From Nocardia suismassiliense (lineage in GTDB: Bacteria > Actinomycetota > Actinomycetes > Mycobacteriales > Mycobacteriaceae), in assembly GCF_900269665.1 (NCBI RefSeq), contig NZ_LT985361.1, positions 2,408,330 through 2,472,329 on the forward strand: 64,000 nt of DNA. The letters run 5' to 3'. Below are positions 27,992-36,776 of this stretch, one piece after another. Each line of letters opens with the position of its first letter. The first letter of the stretch is position 1. The notes under the pieces were generated by a model, which saw nothing but the letters and a program-made list of their open reading frames with translations, made no database searches and had not been told where the DNA came from. The position numbers and the translations under genes are program-made.

Positions 27992-28267
27992 ATGAGCCTC
28001 ATCGGGACCCTGATCGGGTACGCCTTGACGGTGTTCATCGTGTTGCTGCTGGCTCGCATGGTGTTCGACTGGATGGCGGCACTCGGCAACAATCCGAGCT
28101 GGGCCAACCGCCCCCGCGAACTGGCGCACGCCGCGACCGAGCCCGTGATCGCACCTGTGCGGCGGGTGTTGAAGCCGATCCGCGCCGGCGGGATGGCGAT
28201 CGACTTGGCGTTCACTGTCGTATTCATCGTGGCGCTGATCTTGCGCGGGATCGCGTTCAGCCTCTGA
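27992..28267 (+). CDS. YggT family membrane protein
   Basis: 91 residues from ATG 27992 (AAGGAG at 27980-27985). Two membrane helices (LIGTLIGYALTVFIVLLLARMVFDWM and MAIDLAFTVVFIVALILRGIAF) flank the conserved loop TEPVIAPVRRVLKPIRAGGMAIDL, the YggT signature. Usually located near division and cell-wall genes; exact role unknown. Confidence 0.85.
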   Translation: MSLIGTLIGYALTVFIVLLLARMVFDWMAALGNNPSWANRPRELAHAATEPVIAPVRRVLKPIRAGGMAIDLAFTVVFIVALILRGIAFSL

Positions 28268-28310
28268 CCCGTGACGACCTGCGCGGCCGCACTGACAGGG
28301 CAGAGGCTGA
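28257..28310 (+). terminator. Hairpin at the end of the YggT gene
   Basis: TCAGCCTCTG (28257-28266) pairs with CAGAGGCTGA (28301-28310), with CCC/GGG next to it, followed by CGCACTCTTT. It overlaps the YggT stop and lies just before the end of the convergent TetR gene. Confidence 0.5.
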
Positions 28311-28321
28311 CGCACTCTTTG

Positions 28322-28927
28322 TCAGGCGTCCGGGATCCCGTAGGGCAGTAGCGTGCGAATACCGCGGGCCAATGTTTGGGGATCGACATCCCCGATTATC
28401 AAGTGCTGCAAGATGAATCCGGGCAGCACGCCCATGATGGCGGTGGCTACCGCGTGGATGTCGGCGTCGGCGGGGATCCAGCCTGCGTCGCGCATGCGCT
28501 CGGTGTACTCGTACCAGCGGTCGCGGAGGCCGAGGATCGCCTCTTTCACATACTGCCCCGCATCGGGGTCGATGAGCGCCAGTGCCCACGCTTGGGGGGC
28601 CAGTCGCAGCGGGCCGTCTGGTCCGCTGTGCGCGACCATGTGCTGGGCGAGGGTGGCGACCAGCACGTCCGGCGTGGGTAGGGGATCGGCGCGGATCAGT
28701 TCGGTCATCCGTGCGCGCAGGGGGAGTGTGGTCTGGGTGGCCAGGACCGCGATGATGTCGTTCTTGCTCTTGAAGTAGCGGTACACCGCTCCGGCCGACA
28801 GCCCTGACTCGGCGAAGACGTCCTGCATGGAGGTCTCGTGGAAGCCTTTGCGCGCGAAGCAGAGGCGGGCCGCCTCGAGGATCTGCTGCCTGCGACGTTC
28901 CAAGTGTTCTTCGCTGACTCTGGGCAT
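28322..28927 (-). CDS. TetR/AcrR family regulator
   Basis: 201 residues. Helix-turn-helix region: RRRQQILEAARLCFARKGFHETSMQDVFAESGLSAGAVYRYFKSKNDI. The ligand domain is helical. Divergent from a membrane protein of the ABC-2/YhgE type with 102 bp between starts, so it probably represses that gene and itself; the region holds the related sequences CGAACATCCGTTC and GAACGATCATTCG. Confidence 0.88.
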   Translation of the reverse strand: MPRVSEEHLERRRQQILEAARLCFARKGFHETSMQDVFAESGLSAGAVYRYFKSKNDIIAVLATQTTLPLRARMTELIRADPLPTPDVLVATLAQHMVAHSGPDGPLRLAPQAWALALIDPDAGQYVKEAILGLRDRWYEYTERMRDAGWIPADADIHAVATAIMGVLPGFILQHLIIGDVDPQTLARGIRTLLPYGIPDA

Positions 28928-28939
28928 GCCTCCAAAGTA

Positions 28940-29018
28940 AAACGAACATCCGTTCTTGACAAGTCCGTGGCCGCGCGCGACGATATCCCCATCGAAAGAG
29001 AACGATCATTCGATTTAC
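28940..29018. promoter_or_regulatory. Candidate TetR operators, two related sites
   Basis: CGAACATCCGTTC around 28952-28964 contains a GAAC-N4-GTTC dyad, and GAACGATCATTCG around 29000-29012 is a similar sequence. Both lie in the divergent region between the TetR regulator and the membrane protein. Confidence 0.4.
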
Positions 29019-29029
29019 GGGAGAACGTC

Positions 29030-30004
29030 ATGAATACCTTGCAGCGAGCGCTCGCCGTCGGCGTAGGTGCCGCCCTGCTCCAGGCCCTGATGCTGATCGC
29101 ATTCGCCTGGCCCGCCGCCAATATCAACCCACGCGATCTGCCCATCGCCGTCACCGGTCCGCAGGCCGAGATGGTGCTGGGCCGGCTGGCCGAGCACAGC
29201 CCCGGCGCCTTCGACATCTCCCGACCGGCCGACGAGGCCGCCGCCCGCGCCGCCATCGCGGACCGCGAGGTCTACGGCGCGATCGTGACCGGCGACGGAC
29301 CGCCGCGCGTACTGGTCGCCTCCGGCGCGAGTCCGATTGTCGCGCAACTACTCACGCAGGTCGGGCAGCAGATGTCCGGCGCCCCGGCGCCTCGGGTCTA
29401 CGATGTGGTCGCCGCGGACTCCGATGACCCGCGCGGCACCGCGTTCGGCGCCATGGTGCTGCCGCTGGTGATGGCGGGCATCGCAGCGGGCGTACTGCTC
29501 AGCCTGGTGATCCCGACCGTCGCCGGAAAAGCGTTGGGGCTGCTCACCTTCGGCGTAGTCGGCGGTCTGCTGAGCATGGAGATCATCCACGGCTGGATGT
29601 CGGTGGTGCCGGGCTCCTACCTCGAACTGTCCGCCGTCGCCGCACTCGTCTCGTTCGCGGTCGCCGGTGCCGTCGTCGGACTCGCCACTGTAATCGGCCG
29701 AGCAGGCATCGGCATTGCCGCACTGACCATGCTGCTCATCGGCAACCCGTTCTCCGCCGCCACCTCGGCCCCCGAACTGCTCCCACAGCCGTGGGGCGCC
29801 ATCGGCCAGTTCCTCCCGCCCGGCGCCGCCGCCTCCCTGCTCCGCTCCGTCGCCTTCTTCGACGGCGCAGGCGCCGCGAGTCCCCTTGCGATACTGCTGA
29901 TCTGGTCCGTCGCCGCACTCGCGCTGCTGGGCATCGGCGCACTGCGCGGCCGGAGCACCGCCGAAACTCCCGCCCCGGCACCGGTTCCCGTCACCGCGAG
30001 CTGA
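29030..30004 (+). CDS. ABC-2/YhgE-like membrane protein
   Basis: 324 residues from ATG 29030. One N-terminal membrane helix, an extracytoplasmic part of ~130 residues (PIAVTGPQAEMV...), then five membrane helices (from AMVLPLVMAGIAAGVLL onward) and a short proline-rich tail. This layout is that of YhgE/Pip-type and ABC-2 permease-like proteins that export drugs or lipids. No ATPase gene is adjacent. Divergent from a TetR gene, so expression is probably inducible. Confidence 0.7.
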   Translation: MNTLQRALAVGVGAALLQALMLIAFAWPAANINPRDLPIAVTGPQAEMVLGRLAEHSPGAFDISRPADEAAARAAIADREVYGAIVTGDGPPRVLVASGASPIVAQLLTQVGQQMSGAPAPRVYDVVAADSDDPRGTAFGAMVLPLVMAGIAAGVLLSLVIPTVAGKALGLLTFGVVGGLLSMEIIHGWMSVVPGSYLELSAVAALVSFAVAGAVVGLATVIGRAGIGIAALTMLLIGNPFSAATSAPELLPQPWGAIGQFLPPGAAASLLRSVAFFDGAGAASPLAILLIWSVAALALLGIGALRGRSTAETPAPAPVPVTAS

Positions 30005-30015
30005 GTAAGCCTGTA

Positions 30016-30060
30016 CCGCCGAAAGCCACCTCCGTGCACGCAGGAGGTGGCTTTCGGCGG
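30016..30060 (+). terminator. Perfect 18-bp hairpin terminator
   Basis: CCGCCGAAAGCCACCTCC (30016-30033) and GGAGGTGGCTTTCGGCGG (30043-30060) form a perfect stem with a nine-base loop, followed by TTTGTGGTT. It lies between the convergent membrane protein and the DUF4352-like lipoprotein and probably ends both transcripts. Confidence 0.85.
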
Positions 30061-30097
30061 TTTGTGGTTGCCGACTTCGACGTCAGTCCGGTGACAC

Positions 30098-31072
30098 TCA
30101 GTTCACGGTGAAGGCGAGGGTTGGTGCGGTGGCCGCGCCCTCTTCCTTCTGGCTGTTGTAGCTCAGCACGTAGGCACCGGTGGTGGGTGTCGGCAAGACG
30201 AACACGACGTAGTTCTTCGGGTTGTCGATGGTCTTGCCCGCGTCGAGCAACTCGTTGATCGGACTGCGGTCGTCGGCTACGACGGTTTTCCCGTCCGGTG
30301 TCTTCAGCGAGAAGTACTCGGTGAAGATGTTCGCCCCGCCTGCGGGAACCCCTTGTCCGCCAGTGATTTTGATGTGCAACGCGAGCTCGTTCTTACCGCG
30401 CTCATTCTTGGCGTAGCTCGGTTCGAGCTTGCCCCCGGTCACCTCGATCGTGGTGTGGCCCTGTACCAGGGTGCCGGTGATGGGCAACGTCTTCGGCTGC
30501 ACGCTCTCGACTTTGCCTGCGGCGCTGAGCGGAATCTTGGTCTGGTTGTCCGAGGCCTGCCCGTAGACCACGGTCATCGTGTCGAGCAGGTGCTCGGCGT
30601 CCTTGGCGGACTTGACCGGCGTGGTCACCTTGCCGGTCGCCGATCCGCCGCCGGGCACCGTGGGGTTGTCCCAGCTCGCTCCGCCATCGACCTCGTCGTC
30701 GACCAGCAGGGAGGTGTTGTTGCCCATGGTCTTGTTGTCGAGCGTGGTGTTCTTGTAGGTGATGTCGATCAGCACCTTGGCGCCGCCGTATTCGTCGGGC
30801 ACGAGGGTGGCCTTGTCGACGGTGATGGCGAAGCCGTCGAACCAGCCGGTCTTGCCGACCGCCCGAACCGTCGACTGCCCGCTCTTGCCGCCCGGCTGAC
30901 CGTTGGCGACAACACTGCTGGTGGTGGCTACAGCCGAGGTCGGTGTCGCGATGCCTGCCTTGTCGTCGCATGCCGTCAGCACTAGCGCGGCCGCGCCGAC
31001 CAGCGCGACCGTTCCTGCGGCGGTGCGGATTCGACGGTTACCCGCCGCAACCACAGATGGAATCGAGCGCAC
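30098..31072 (-). CDS. DUF4352-like lipoprotein
   Basis: 324 residues from GTG 31072 (GGGAGG just upstream); the in-frame extension to 31399 overlaps zur and lacks a start signal. The signal ends in LVLTAC, a lipobox. The mature protein has two beta-rich halves with VRAVGKTGWFDGFAITVDKATLVPDEYGGAKVLIDITYKN, a DUF4352/immunoglobulin-like repeat as in telomeric-repeat-type surface lipoproteins. It lies beside zur, transcribed the same way, but a zinc link is only suggested by position. Confidence 0.75.
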   Translation of the reverse strand: MRSIPSVVAAGNRRIRTAAGTVALVGAAALVLTACDDKAGIATPTSAVATTSSVVANGQPGGKSGQSTVRAVGKTGWFDGFAITVDKATLVPDEYGGAKVLIDITYKNTTLDNKTMGNNTSLLVDDEVDGGASWDNPTVPGGGSATGKVTTPVKSAKDAEHLLDTMTVVYGQASDNQTKIPLSAAGKVESVQPKTLPITGTLVQGHTTIEVTGGKLEPSYAKNERGKNELALHIKITGGQGVPAGGANIFTEYFSLKTPDGKTVVADDRSPINELLDAGKTIDNPKNYVVFVLPTPTTGAYVLSYNSQKEEGAATAPTLAFTVN

Positions 31073-31197
31073 GCTGCCTCCCAGAAGATGTGCGAACCCA
31101 GCGTTCGACGCCCGGTTCAGTCCGGGCGTTCTCGGGCTCGCGTTGAAATCTGTCCGGGGAGGGGCGGTGTTAACCAGGGCTCGGTCCGCTGAGCGGA

Positions 31198-31644
31198 CTA
31201 CTCGACCGCCCGGCCGTCGCCATTGCCCGCGGTCGCGCAGGACCGGCAGGTGCCGAACACCTCCATGGTGTGGCTGACCTCGGTGAACCCGTGTTCGCGC
31301 GCGATGGCACCCGCCCACGCCTCCACGGTCGGGCCCTCGACCTCCACGGTGCGCCCGCAATGCCGGCACACCAGATGATGATGGTGTCCGGTAGAACACT
31401 GCCGATAGACCGATTCGCCGGTGTCGGTGCGCAGTACGTCGACCATGCCCGCGTCGGCCAGCGACTGCAGCGTGCGATAGACCGTGGTCAGGCCGATGCC
31501 CTCGCCGCGCTTGCGCAACTCGTCGTGCAGTTCCTGCGCGGAGCGGAACTCTTCGATATCACCGAGCAGTGCGGCGATCGCACTGCGCTGTCTGGTGCTG
31601 CGGATGCCGACCGGCTTCTGCGGAACGACAGTGTTCTCTGACAC
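31198..31644 (-). CDS. zur: Zinc uptake regulator Zur (Fur family, FurB)
   Basis: 148 residues. N-terminal winged helix (STRQRSAIAALLGDIEEFRSAQELHDELRKRGEGIGLTTVYRTLQSLADAGMV), then the metal domain with GHHHHLVCRHCG and CRSCA: two CxxC pairs for structural zinc and a histidine cluster for sensing. Zur represses zinc uptake genes when zinc is present. Directly downstream of smtB, three bases apart, as furB is in M. tuberculosis. Confidence 0.9.
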   Translation of the reverse strand: MSENTVVPQKPVGIRSTRQRSAIAALLGDIEEFRSAQELHDELRKRGEGIGLTTVYRTLQSLADAGMVDVLRTDTGESVYRQCSTGHHHHLVCRHCGRTVEVEGPTVEAWAGAIAREHGFTEVSHTMEVFGTCRSCATAGNGDGRAVE

Positions 31645-31647
31645 GAA

Positions 31648-31998
31648 TTACCCTTCCTCGGCGTGCGCGACGGCGTCGACCACGATGTGCGCGAGGTGGT
31701 CGTCGACGAGTTCGTACAGCACCTCGCGACCGGACCGCTCGCCGTGCACGACGCCCGCGGACTTGAGGATGCGCAGATGCTGGCTCACCAGCGGTTGGGT
31801 CACCCCGAGCGCGTCGACCAATTCGTGCACACAGCGCGGTGACTCGCGCAGTTGCAGCACAATGGCGATGCGGACGGGTGCGGCCAGGGCTCGAAGTAAC
31901 TCGCCTGCGTCCTCCAGGACGGTCCGCGCCGGGACCAGCGCGGGCGCGGGCGAGCGGTACGGGTTGTGTGGATGGGCGGCGGCGGTCTCGGCGGTCAT
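31648..31998 (-). CDS. smtB: ArsR/SmtB family zinc-responsive repressor
   Basis: 116 residues. Winged helix: RALAAPVRIAIVLQLRESPRCVHELVDALGVTQPLVSQHLRILKSAGVV. The C-terminal helix has DDHLAHIVVDAVAHAEE, which fits the alpha5 zinc site DxH-X10-HxxE of SmtB/CzrA sensors exactly. In mycobacteria SmtB represses the smtB-zur operon and is released by zinc. First gene of smtB-zur here. Confidence 0.92.
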   Translation of the reverse strand: MTAETAAAHPHNPYRSPAPALVPARTVLEDAGELLRALAAPVRIAIVLQLRESPRCVHELVDALGVTQPLVSQHLRILKSAGVVHGERSGREVLYELVDDHLAHIVVDAVAHAEEG

Positions 31999-32031
31999 GG
32001 CACCAACTCCTTATTGGAAAGCGATCCCATT

Positions 32032-32057
32032 TTGATATGCATAGTTGCGCATGTCAA
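32032..32057. promoter_or_regulatory. Candidate SmtB operator
   Basis: TTGATATGC (32032-32040) and GCATGTCAA (32049-32057) are inverted copies with one mismatch, eight bases apart, 34 bp upstream of the smtB start. The arms resemble the TGA/ACATG-type dyads bound by SmtB proteins. Confidence 0.55.
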
Positions 32058-32221
32058 ACGGGCGCGCCGGGGCACTGCCATTTTCCGCGAAGCGTAGGAG
32101 GTTAGGTGTGCGGTGGAAAGTCGGTCAGGCAGGGCCGATAGTCTGTCTTCGTATCGTTGCGTACACGCAAAACAAGAGCCTGAACGCACAATCCGACTCG
32201 TAGTGGATGGAGAATTCTCGC

Positions 32222-33613
32222 GTGGCACCCAAGTCGAAGGTGGACACCGTTGCCAACCTCGCCAAGCGCCGGGGTCTGGTGTACCCGAGCGGTGAGATCT
32301 ACGGAGGCACCAAGTCGGCATGGGACTACGGTCCGCTGGGTGTCGAGCTCAAGGAGAACATCAAGCGGCAGTGGTGGCGGTCCATGGTCACCAGCCGCGA
32401 GGACATCGTCGGCCTCGACTCGTCGGTGATCCTGCCGCGTCAGGTGTGGGTGGCCTCCGGCCACGTCGGTGTGTTCAACGATCCGCTGGTGGAGTGCTTG
32501 AACTGCCATCATCGTTTCCGGCAGGACCACCTGCAGGAGGCATACGCGCTCAAGCACAAGATCGACGACCCGGACACCGTCTCGATGGAACTGCTCGCGT
32601 GCCAGAACTGCGGCACCGTCGGCAAGTGGACCGAGCCGCGCGACTTCAACATGATGCTCAAGACCTACCTCGGCCCGATCGAGTCCGAGGACGGCATGCA
32701 CTACCTGCGGCCCGAGACCGCGCAGGGCATCTTCGTCAACTTCGCCAACGTGATGACCACCGCGCGCAAGAAGCCGCCGTTCGGTATCGCCCAGATCGGC
32801 AAGAGCTTCCGCAACGAGATCACCCCCGGCAACTTCATCTTCCGCACCCGCGAGTTCGAGCAGATGGAGATGGAGTTCTTCGTCAAGCCGGGCGAGGACG
32901 CGGAGTGGCACAAGTACTGGATCGAGACCCGCTTCTCCTGGTACACCGATCTGGGCATCAACCCGGACAACCTGCGGCTCTACGAGCACCCGAAGGAAAA
33001 GCTGTCGCACTACTCGGCCGGCACCACCGACATCGAGTACCGCTTCGGCTTCCAGGGCAACGAGTGGGGTGAGCTCGAGGGCGTCGCGAACCGCACCGAC
33101 TTCGATCTGAAGACGCACTCCGAGCACTCGGGCACCGAGCTCAGCTTCTTCGATCAGACCACCAACGAGCGCTACATCCCCTACGTCATCGAGCCCGCGG
33201 CCGGCCTGACCCGCTCGCTGATGGCGTTCCTGGTCGACGCCTACGCCGAGGACGAGGCGCCGAATGCCAAGGGCGGCGTGGACACTCGCACGGTGCTGCG
33301 CCTGGACCGCAGGCTGGCCCCGGTCAAGGCGGCCGTGCTGCCGTTGTCGCGCAACGCGGATCTGACGCCGAAGGCGAAAGACCTTGCGGCGCAACTGCGC
33401 CGGAACTGGAACGTCGAGTTCGACGACGCGGGCGCGATCGGCCGCCGCTACCGGCGCCAGGACGAGATCGGCACCCCGTTCTGCATCACCGTCGACTTCG
33501 ACACGCTCGACGATCAGGCGGTGACCATCCGCGAGCGGGATTCGATGGCGCAGGAGCGGATCGCGCTGGACAAGGTCGAGGGGTACCTGGCGCAGCATCT
33601 GCTGGGGTCCTGA
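32222..33613 (+). CDS. glyS: Glycine--tRNA ligase
   Basis: 463 residues from GTG 32222; an ATG at 32207 is an alternative but GGAG at 32209-32212 fits the GTG. Class II synthetase motifs: motif 1 near [20 protein letters not shown], motif 2 [21 protein letters not shown], motif 3 [10 protein letters not shown]; a zinc-type cysteine pair CLNCHHRF and CQNCG. C-terminal anticodon-binding domain. It charges tRNA-Gly. Neighbour of smtB-zur as in M. tuberculosis. Confidence 0.96.
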   Translation: MAPKSKVDTVANLAKRRGLVYPSGEIYGGTKSAWDYGPLGVELKENIKRQWWRSMVTSREDIVGLDSSVILPRQVWVASGHVGVFNDPLVECLNCHHRFRQDHLQEAYALKHKIDDPDTVSMELLACQNCGTVGKWTEPRDFNMMLKTYLGPIESEDGMHYLRPETAQGIFVNFANVMTTARKKPPFGIAQIGKSFRNEITPGNFIFRTREFEQMEMEFFVKPGEDAEWHKYWIETRFSWYTDLGINPDNLRLYEHPKEKLSHYSAGTTDIEYRFGFQGNEWGELEGVANRTDFDLKTHSEHSGTELSFFDQTTNERYIPYVIEPAAGLTRSLMAFLVDAYAEDEAPNAKGGVDTRTVLRLDRRLAPVKAAVLPLSRNADLTPKAKDLAAQLRRNWNVEFDDAGAIGRRYRRQDEIGTPFCITVDFDTLDDQAVTIRERDSMAQERIALDKVEGYLAQHLLGS

Positions 33614-33633
33614 GGCTTTCGCGAGACTCGAAC

Positions 33634-33667
33634 GAACGACCCGCACCGAATGATCGGTGCGGGTCGT
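33634..33667 (+). terminator. glyS terminator hairpin
   Basis: AACGACCCGCACCGA (33634-33648) pairs with TCGGTGCGGGTCGTT (33653-33667) around a four-base loop, followed by TGTCGTT. It lies between convergent glyS and the DUF1707 gene. Confidence 0.85.
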
Positions 33668-33698
33668 TTGTCGTTGCGCCCCTCGTTGTCTCGGTGTT

Positions 33699-34151
33699 TC
33701 AGCGCCTCGGCGGGACAGGTGGCAGCGGCGGCATCGGTGGCGTCGGTGGTGGCTGCTGCGGTCCGGAACCATTGCCGCGCACGATGACTCCGATCGCCGT
33801 CGGGATGAGCAGTGCGCAACCCCACGGCACCGCCACCCAGAACGGCCAGAAGTCGCCCATGCCGGTGGCCGCCCAGATCAGCAGGCACAGCATGTTCACG
33901 AACACCCAGGGGGTCCACATGATGACGACCCACTGCGGCACCGGTTTCGCCTGCGCCGCGCGCGAACCGCGCTGCGCGGGCAGATCGGACAGCAACGGGG
34001 TCAGCTCGCCATAGGTCTTGGCGGCGTACACCTGTTGCAGCCGGTCGTCGTACTCGTGCAGGGTCAACCTGCCCTCGTCCATCGCCCAACGTAGTTGTTC
34101 GACGATTTTCTCGCGGTCGGCATCAGACGCCCGCACATTCTCCGCACCCAC
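33699..34151 (-). CDS. DUF1707 domain membrane protein
   Basis: About 150 residues if the GTG at 34151 is used; GTG 34136 is the alternative and neither has a clear ribosome site. The DUF1707 domain (VRASDADREKIVEQLRWAMDEGRLTLHEYDDRLQQVYAAKTYGELTPLL) is followed by two membrane helices and a proline-rich tail. Common in actinobacteria, usually with SHOCT-like features; role unknown. Confidence 0.8.
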   Translation of the reverse strand: MGAENVRASDADREKIVEQLRWAMDEGRLTLHEYDDRLQQVYAAKTYGELTPLLSDLPAQRGSRAAQAKPVPQWVVIMWTPWVFVNMLCLLIWAATGMGDFWPFWVAVPWGCALLIPTAIGVIVRGNGSGPQQPPPTPPMPPLPPVPPRR

Positions 34152-34194
34152 ACTGGTCAGAGTAAGCGGTGTCGTTGGTCCGCGCCGTAATTGT

Positions 34195-34920
34195 TCAGTG
34201 GCAGGGCGCGGCACCGGTGCCGTAACTGTCGTGATGCATCGCCTCGCCGACGTGCCGCTGCCTGCCGAGCGGGGTGAAGTCCAGGTAGTTGTGAGTGCCG
34301 ATGAGGACATCCCCGCCGCGAGCATAGGCCGAGTAGGTGTGGAAGACGGCGCCGTCGTCGTCGCGCCAGAAGATGCTGGTGCCAGGCTGTTCACCGTCGA
34401 GCTGGTAGGTAGTGCCGTTGGCTTCGATCTCCGCCCCGGTGCGGTAGTTGTACTCGACCGGGCGGACGGACTCGTCCATGGTGACGTGGTAGTCGTAGTT
34501 GAAATCGCTGCCGTACGAGGAGTACATCGGGAACTGCCAGCCCATCCGCTCGTGATACCGGCTGAGCGTGTCCCACGGGCCACGCGACACCGCGGCGAAG
34601 CTGGTGTCCTGGACATGCAGGTGCGCCAGATGCCCGACGTTGTCGAGCAATACCGCGCAGCTCGGGCAGCCCGCGTCCAGGTCCCACCGCCACATCATGT
34701 GGTAGACGATGAGCTGGCGGCGGTCCTCGAACAGGTCGCGCAGCGTGCGTTTTCCGGCAGGGCCTTCGAATACGTAGTCCTTGTCGACCGCGACCATCGG
34801 CAGCGCGCGGCGTTTCGCGGCGAGTTCGTCCTGTCGGCGCGTGTGCGCCTTCTCCTCGGCCAGCAGGCTCGTGCGCGCTGCCAGCCACTCGTCGCGGGTT
34901 GTCACGGCGGGACGGTTCAT
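34195..34920 (-). CDS. DUF899 family thioredoxin-like protein
   Basis: 241 residues. The DUF899 thioredoxin-like fold is shown by the start (EWLAARTSLLAEEKAHTRRQDELAAKRRALPMVAVDKDYVFEGP), the redox-like C-P-S-C in LDAGCPSCAVLLDNVGHL and the ending YNYLDFTPLGR-type segment (HNYLDFTPLGR). Predicted dithiol-disulfide oxidoreductase, cytosolic. Substrate unknown. Confidence 0.85.
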   Translation of the reverse strand: MNRPAVTTRDEWLAARTSLLAEEKAHTRRQDELAAKRRALPMVAVDKDYVFEGPAGKRTLRDLFEDRRQLIVYHMMWRWDLDAGCPSCAVLLDNVGHLAHLHVQDTSFAAVSRGPWDTLSRYHERMGWQFPMYSSYGSDFNYDYHVTMDESVRPVEYNYRTGAEIEANGTTYQLDGEQPGTSIFWRDDDGAVFHTYSAYARGGDVLIGTHNYLDFTPLGRQRHVGEAMHHDSYGTGAAPCH

Positions 34921-35151
34921 GGGGTTCTCCCTGGATTCGCAGAACAGTGGTCCATGTGTGTAGACCGGCTGCCGGAGCGCAACGAATCGGCCGACAGGGT
35001 GCGCGTGCGTTCAGTGGGCTTGACGACGCGGGTGCGCGCAGAGTCCCGGTGCGGAAACATGGATTTCGGGCGCGGGCCGAGGGGAATGAACCGGTCCTGG
35101 CGCGCGGTTGACGCTCGAAATGCCGTAAGTCACCCAGACGAGGAGCCGAGC
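34921..35151. other. Intergenic region, divergent DUF899 / oxidoreductase
   Basis: 231 bp without a supported gene. It holds both start regions; the oxidoreductase ribosome site is GAGGAG near 35140. No dyad or RNA gene was recognised. Confidence 0.3.
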
Positions 35152-36072
35152 ATGGCAAGAGCGGTGCAGTTCGATCGATATGGCGGAATCGAAGAGTTGA
35201 AGGTGGTCGAGGTGCCGACGCCGACCGCCGGGCCGGGGCAGGTGGTGGTCGCGGTCGTCGCGGCAGGCATCAATCCGGGTGAGGCGTACATCCGCAGCGG
35301 GGTGTTCCGTGAGCAATGGCCCGCGACATTTCCGTCGGGCGAGGGAAGCGACTTCGCCGGGCGGATCGTCGAGGTCGGGGACAGCGTAGGCGGGGTCGAG
35401 GTCGGCGATGAGGTGCTCGGGTTCACCGAGAACCGGGCCAGCCACGCGACGCATGTGGTGGTGCCCGTAGACCAGGTGACGCCCAAGCCCGCCGGACTGG
35501 ACTGGGACGTCGCGGGAGCCCTATATGTCGCGGGGACAACAGCTTTCGCGACGCTACGGGCGGTGGAGGCCAACGCGGGCGATACGGTCGTCGTGTCCGG
35601 CGCCGCGGGCGGTGTCGGCTCGATCGCCGTGCAGCTGCTGCGTGCGCGCGGGGCCGAGGTGATCGGTATCGCGAGCGCGGCCAACCATGACTGGCTGCGG
35701 AAGGTCGGGGTGACACCGGTCGCGTACGGCGACGGGCTGATCGAGCGTCTCCGGGCCGCCGCGCCGAAAGGTGTGGACGCGTTCATCGATACGTTCGGTG
35801 CCGACTATGTGGACATCGCCGTCGCACTCGGCGTGCCGATCGAGCGGATCGACACCATCATCAACTTTGCCGCCGTCGAGAAGTACGGCGTGAAAGGCGA
35901 CGGCAATGCCGCTGCGGGCACCATTGATGTGCTGACCGAATTGGCGGATCTGGCCGCGGCGGGCACGCTCGAGGTGCCGATCGCCGGGGCCTATCCGCTC
36001 GACAAGGTGCAGGAGGCGTACCGGGAGCTGGAGCAGCGGCACACGCGCGGGAAGATCGTGCTGCGGCCCTGA
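35152..36072 (+). CDS. NADP-dependent quinone oxidoreductase-like MDR protein
   Basis: 306 residues from ATG 35152 (GAGGAG upstream). Medium-chain reductase without the zinc-binding cysteines: GroES-like start (GYPGIE-type, here VQFDRYGGIEELKVVEVPTP), nucleotide site VVVSGAAGGVGSIAVQLLRARGAEVIG, and the ending VQEAYRELEQRHTRGKIVLRP. It probably reduces quinones or enones with NADPH. A stand-alone gene. Confidence 0.88.
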   Translation: MARAVQFDRYGGIEELKVVEVPTPTAGPGQVVVAVVAAGINPGEAYIRSGVFREQWPATFPSGEGSDFAGRIVEVGDSVGGVEVGDEVLGFTENRASHATHVVVPVDQVTPKPAGLDWDVAGALYVAGTTAFATLRAVEANAGDTVVVSGAAGGVGSIAVQLLRARGAEVIGIASAANHDWLRKVGVTPVAYGDGLIERLRAAAPKGVDAFIDTFGADYVDIAVALGVPIERIDTIINFAAVEKYGVKGDGNAAAGTIDVLTELADLAAAGTLEVPIAGAYPLDKVQEAYRELEQRHTRGKIVLRP

Positions 36073-36081
36073 TTCGCTGCC

Positions 36082-36690
36082 TCAGGCGGGAACGTCCCAG
36101 AAGGCGAGTTCGTGCCGCATGCCCTCCAGGAACAGCTGCTCCGCCCGGGCGGTGTCGGCCCCCGCTTCATCGATCATCTGTGCGCAGCGTCGGGTGAGGT
36201 CGGCGAAGCCGGGGTCGGCGTAGGTGTCGACCCAGCGGCGGTAACGCGGTTCGGCGGGCGGGTTCTCGGCGAGGCGGGCACCCAGGGTGGAGTAGCCCCA
36301 CATGCACGGATACAGGGCGGCGAGACCCTCGGCGTAATTGGCGGCCGAGTCGAGCAGGAACGCCGTATAGGCTTGGCAGGCAGGGCCTTTGGCGGCACCA
36401 CCCAGGTCGGCGCCGAACTCCGCGGCCAGCGAGCGATGCAGTGCGAGTTCGTCGTGGTAGGTGGCGTGCGCCAGATCCACCAGATCGCCGAGGTGGGCTG
36501 CGGGAGCCTGCCAGGCCAGGCGACTGAAGACGCGCACGTAGTCGAGCAGGAAGAGATAGTCCTGCTCCAGCCAGGAACGGAAGATCGGCTCGGGCAGGTC
36601 GCCCTTGGCGATGCCCGCGACCGTCGGGTGGTCGAGCTGATGCTCGACCAGGGGGCGGCCGAGTTCTTCCAGATGCGCGGCGAGACTCAT
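36082..36690 (-). CDS. tenA: TenA family protein (thiaminase-2-like)
   Basis: 202 residues from ATG 36690; the upstream in-frame stretch to 36894 is the promoter side of the next gene. TenA fold marks: HPTVAGIAKGDLPEPIFRSWLEQDYLFLLDYVRVF, the catalytic-type Cys in YPCMWGYSTLG, and LFLEGMRHELAFWD at the end. TenA proteins salvage thiamine by hydrolysing pyrimidine derivatives. No TPP riboswitch was seen before it, so regulation is unclear. Confidence 0.82.
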   Translation of the reverse strand: MSLAAHLEELGRPLVEHQLDHPTVAGIAKGDLPEPIFRSWLEQDYLFLLDYVRVFSRLAWQAPAAHLGDLVDLAHATYHDELALHRSLAAEFGADLGGAAKGPACQAYTAFLLDSAANYAEGLAALYPCMWGYSTLGARLAENPPAEPRYRRWVDTYADPGFADLTRRCAQMIDEAGADTARAEQLFLEGMRHELAFWDVPA

Positions 36691-36776
36691 GCCTGCCAGT
36701 CTGGCGCATCCCGCGGTTTGCGCGTCCGCCGGTGTTGCCGCACGCTTGCGAGGTGTTGCGGGATGAGGATGCGGTG

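Noticed and set aside
32102..33772. Long minus-strand reading frame opposite glyS
   Set aside because: It mirrors the glyS coding region in a high-GC genome and has no recognisable domain or start signal; glyS itself is certain.
36570..36776. TPP riboswitch for tenA
   Set aside because: The conserved CUGAGA and ACCUGAUC-type segments are not present upstream of tenA.
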